Positions 61,555 through 64,000 of a stretch of 64,000 nucleotides of DNA are shown one piece after another (position 1 is the stretch's first letter; each line of letters opens with the position of its first letter). The stretch comes from Embleya sp045207785 (GTDB taxonomy: Bacteria; Actinomycetota; Actinomycetes; Streptomycetales; Streptomycetaceae). The position numbers were made by a program, and so were the translations under genes. Below the pieces are notes generated by a model that was not told the DNA's origin, did not search any database, and saw only the letters and a list, made by a program, of their open reading frames with translations. Location: assembly GCF_045207785.1 (NCBI RefSeq), contig NZ_CP108778.1:248001-312000 (forward strand). Direction: 5' to 3'.

Positions 61555-62478
61555 ATGACCCGCCAACGCCTCCCGCACATCCCCGTCCCGGTACACCCGG
61601 CCGGCGCCGGCGAACAGACCCCCGAAAACCTCCTCGGCATACTCGGCTGGCCCATCACCACCGACACCGCCGACGAACTCGTCGCCACGTCGCCCAACGG
61701 CAAGGTGTCGGTGACGTACCTGTCGACCTGCGACCGCTCCGACAGCGAAGGCGTGCTGTGGCGGATCACCGCAGATCTCGACCCGGGACGTTCGCTGTGG
61801 AAGGTGGAGTTCGGCCCGCAGGCCGCCGGTGAATTGGTCGCCCACTTCTTCGACGCGCTCGCCAACGGATACAAGGACGACGTCGACCGCCGGCGCGCCT
61901 ACCTGGAGGCGAACGGCCTGCCGACCCGCCCCGTCGACCTGCCGGCCGCGTTCGCCGGCCACGTCGGCAGGTCCTGGCGCCGCGAGCCCAGCCGAGGGGA
62001 GATCGACTTTCTACAGGACGACCGAGGGCCGGTGCGCGTCGACCGTCGGGACACCCGCGCCTACTACCTCAAGTACACCGTGTTCGCCCTGCGTTGCCCC
62101 GACGGCATCGTGGTGGCGATCGGCGCCGTCGAGGGCGAAGCGGACGGCCCCGAACTCCACATCCCCGACGACGGATTCACCCCCATGGTCGTCGAGGTCT
62201 GGGCCGTCGACGCACACGAGGCCATGGCCATCGTCCAGGCCGCTGACCAGCCCGAGTCCCCCACCCGCCTCTGGAGGGTCATCGGCGTCGAGAACGACAA
62301 CTGCGACTTCCACCCCCTCGTGGTGATCGAAGGCGACGACACGATCGACGCCGACTACACCGAGATGGCCGGGATCGAAGTCGACACCTGGCCGTACAGC
62401 GATGTCGCCGAGGCGACGTCGCCCACCCAAGCTGTCGCATCCGTCGTCGAAACCTTCAACGCCTCCCTACGCGACTGA
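61555..62478 (+). CDS. DUF317-like protein B (307 aa)
   Basis: ATG at 61555 follows CTGGAGATCACC. TSPNGKVSVTYLSTCDRSDS, then LWRITADLDPGRSLWKVEFG and AAGELVAHFFDALANGYKDD, matches protein A block by block. Later YYLKYTVFALRCPDGIVVAI and AVDAHEAMAIVQAADQPES again align with A's YRRFTVFGMVEADGTKRALS and NPRQALRLVAGTEPV. The pair is a duplication. No enzymatic motif. Confidence 0.75.
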   Translation: MTRQRLPHIPVPVHPAGAGEQTPENLLGILGWPITTDTADELVATSPNGKVSVTYLSTCDRSDSEGVLWRITADLDPGRSLWKVEFGPQAAGELVAHFFDALANGYKDDVDRRRAYLEANGLPTRPVDLPAAFAGHVGRSWRREPSRGEIDFLQDDRGPVRVDRRDTRAYYLKYTVFALRCPDGIVVAIGAVEGEADGPELHIPDDGFTPMVVEVWAVDAHEAMAIVQAADQPESPTRLWRVIGVENDNCDFHPLVVIEGDDTIDADYTEMAGIEVDTWPYSDVAEATSPTQAVASVVETFNASLRD

Positions 62479-62488
62479 TCCGCGCACT

Positions 62489-62521
62489 CCCCTCGGGCCG
62501 AAGGCGTGTCGGCCCGAGGGG
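62489..62521. terminator. Long stem-loop
   Basis: A perfect 13-bp stem (62489-62501 with 62509-62521) and a seven-base loop after the stop at 62478. Confidence 0.7.
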
Positions 62522-62630
62522 CCCGGACGGAACCCCCACGCTCGCCCGCGCGAGTGACCCGACGGCGCGGAGCCGGGCAACCGGCCCCGCGCGCCCACGC
62601 ATCGACCCCACGACCACCGGGAGCCACGCG

Positions 62631-63587
62631 ATGACCGACACCACCCCCACCCCCACCCCCGGCACGCAAACCATCCTGAAGCGGTTCGGAGCCACCCCCC
62701 AGGAACTCGCCGACCACTTCCGCCACGTCCGCGGTGCGACCGGCGAACTCGTGACGCTGACGCGCAACGCGGCCAACGCGGCCGACCACGCCGCGCGCAT
62801 GCTGCTCGCGGCGGTGGACGGGCACGCCGACGTCCTCCGGTACTGGGCCGACTGCATCCACGCCGGGCGCGGCAACCCGCCGCACACGTACGAGACCAGC
62901 GCCTCGACCCTGAGCCGCGCGAACCGGGAGCACACGCAGGCGCTGTGGGAACTCGACCGCGCCGTCACCGCCCTCGACGCGGCATTCCGAGCCGACCTCA
63001 CCTGGTCCCCGCCGACGAACCTGCCCCGACTCCTCGCAGCGGCCGGCGCGCTCCTCGAGGGCCCGAACGCGACCTTCCCGGCGGGACCGATCGACCTGCC
63101 CACCGGCAGGATCACGCTCCCCGAAACCCTCACGGCATACACCCGGGACGGAGAGCTCGTCCTTCGGCGAGACGGACGAGACATCCTCGAGGCCCGCACC
63201 CAATGCTCCGACGATCCTCTCGCCCAAGCCACCGTCCTGTACGCCGCACTGCGGACCTACGCGCCCACCCCCGTCGACGCCCACCCCGCAGCCGTCGCCG
63301 AACAGACCCTTCCCATCGCCGCCGAGTTGCTCGGCGAACGAACGACGGGCACGTTCACCATGGACGCCGCACCGGCGGAGCGATACCCGTACGTGCGTGA
63401 CGAGGAGCACCTGCATTTCATCTCGATCACGCCGGGAGAGTTCAGCGTCTACAGGCTCCTCGACGACGAGGACGAACTCGGTGACTCGATCACCGAGATA
63501 TTGATCCCCCGCGGGGCGCCGTGCTTCTGGAGTCCCGAACGGCTGGCCGATTTGCTGGTCCAGGTGTTCACCGCCACCTTCACCTGA
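62631..63587 (+). CDS. Hypothetical helical protein (318 aa)
   Basis: ATG at 62631 follows CGGGAGCCACGCG. The N-terminal 120 residues are helical (TPQELADHFRHVRGATGELV, TLTRNAANAADHAARMLLAA, SRANREHTQALWELDRAVTA). The C-terminal part is mixed (PTGRITLPETLTAYTRDGEL, YVRDEEHLHFISITPGEFSV). No family recognised and no signal or membrane helix. Confidence 0.6.
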   Translation: MTDTTPTPTPGTQTILKRFGATPQELADHFRHVRGATGELVTLTRNAANAADHAARMLLAAVDGHADVLRYWADCIHAGRGNPPHTYETSASTLSRANREHTQALWELDRAVTALDAAFRADLTWSPPTNLPRLLAAAGALLEGPNATFPAGPIDLPTGRITLPETLTAYTRDGELVLRRDGRDILEARTQCSDDPLAQATVLYAALRTYAPTPVDAHPAAVAEQTLPIAAELLGERTTGTFTMDAAPAERYPYVRDEEHLHFISITPGEFSVYRLLDDEDELGDSITEILIPRGAPCFWSPERLADLLVQVFTATFT

Positions 63588-63663
63588 CTCCCGGACGGGC
63601 GCTGCGGGCGGTCGGCGAGCGCGTATCGGCTGGAACCCAAACCGCTCGACTGACGCCCCCCGG

Positions 63664-63696
63664 TGGGGTGTCGCGGCCCACCACCGCGACACCCCA
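63664..63696. terminator. Long stem-loop
   Basis: A perfect 13-bp stem (63664-63676 with 63684-63696) and a seven-base loop after the stop at 63587. Confidence 0.7.
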
Positions 63697-63804
63697 CCCC
63701 GACCCCAACGGCCGTGAACGCGGCCGGACCCGGGAAACGCGACGGCCGCCGGCCAGCGTCCGGCCGCGCTCGCCGCGACACCGATCGACGCCGTGGAGAC
63801 GACG

Positions 63805-64000
63805 ATGACCGTGCCGATCCTGCTCCCCGAGAACGCAACCCTCGCGCGGCTCCTGGGCCACGTCGAGGATCGCCTGCTGAACGGCCTGTGCCAGGACCCC
63901 GAGCCCGCCGAGGACGACGACCAGGACGAGCCGTTGCCTGCTCCGTTCGGCGACTGCGCGGCATCCGACGCCTTCGACAGGGTCCTCGCGTGCATCCCCG
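63805..64000 (+). CDS. Hypothetical protein, 3' end outside the window (65 codons visible)
   Basis: ATG at 63805 lies seven bases after GGAG. The visible part begins MTVPILLPENATLARLLGHV and continues with an acidic stretch (EPAEDDDQDEPLPAPFGDCA). Too short to assign. High third-position GC supports coding. Confidence 0.5.
   Translation, partial: MTVPILLPENATLARLLGHVEDRLLNGLCQDPEPAEDDDQDEPLPAPFGDCAASDAFDRVLACIP

Overview
The window is a 64 kb stretch of very GC-rich DNA with strongly G/C-biased third codon positions, frequent GTG starts and overlapping start/stop codons. This points to an actinomycete, most likely of the Streptomyces/Streptomycetaceae type. The content is accessory rather than core: a conjugative type IV secretion system, a Tad-type pilus cluster, a ParA/partner pair, a plasmid-style DNA polymerase III alpha subunit, DNA-modification enzymes and many small unrecognised genes. 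A large (possibly linear) plasmid or a big integrative conjugative element fits best. No rRNA, tRNA, relaxase, integrase or attachment site was recognised, so which of these it is remains inference.

Layout. (1) 1-12.8 kb: the 3' end of dnaE, then a run of small plus-strand genes (helix-turn-helix protein, DUF4326 protein, zinc-ribbon protein), an atypical cytosine-C5 methyltransferase, and a frameshifted Mom-like gene with a 38-residue follower. The run is closed by a strong terminator at 12.8 kb. (2) 12.8-15.2 kb: a relatively AT-rich gap, then a ParA-type ATPase overlapping a probable DNA-binding partner gene, also closed by a terminator. (3) 15.5-21.7 kb, minus strand: a tightly coupled DNA-modification cassette. 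In transcription order it holds a C5-methyltransferase, a Gp88-family protein, a second C5-methyltransferase, a small excisionase-like protein, a PAPS-reductase-like enzyme, a VUT/YhhQ-type transporter and a DpdA-like 7-deazaguanine transglycosylase. Both methyltransferases show the same +1 frame change at the same place. (4) 21.7-24.9 kb: decayed gene fragments and three arrays of an 11-bp repeat flanking a DnaQ-like exonuclease gene. (5) 24.8-37.5 kb: a T4SS operon with pilin-like, VirB6-like, PrgI-like, VirB4 and VirD4/TraG-type proteins, a replication-relaxation protein, a VirB1-like cell-wall hydrolase and an SpdB-like membrane protein. An XF1762/GNAT-like gene is embedded in the middle. 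(6) 37.7-40.7 kb: a paralogous gene pair and an MmyB-type regulator. (7) 41.0-52.3 kb: a Tad/Flp pilus operon (CpaB-, CpaE-, CpaF-, TadB-, TadC-, Flp-, TadE- and TadG-like) ending in an unusual LysM-transmembrane-BTAD protein. (8) 52.3-64 kb: individually punctuated genes of mostly unknown function, including DUF317-type pairs. The first three are preceded by copies of the same two-hairpin leader.

How the parts may work together (inference): the T4SS supplies the transfer channel and motors, and the Tad cluster a surface pilus. ParA and its partner, DnaE and the exonuclease support maintenance. The methyltransferases, Mom-like, DpdA-like and XF1762-like proteins could chemically mask the element's DNA against host restriction. 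Recurrent non-coding signals tie distant genes together: a near-perfect CTATTACG-N4-CGTAATAG palindrome in three intergenic regions, the 11-bp arrays and the two-hairpin leader. Several frameshifts occur (at about 1.7, 11.2, 19.2/18.9, 21.0 and 28.1 kb), and whether they are biological or sequencing errors cannot be decided from the sequence alone.
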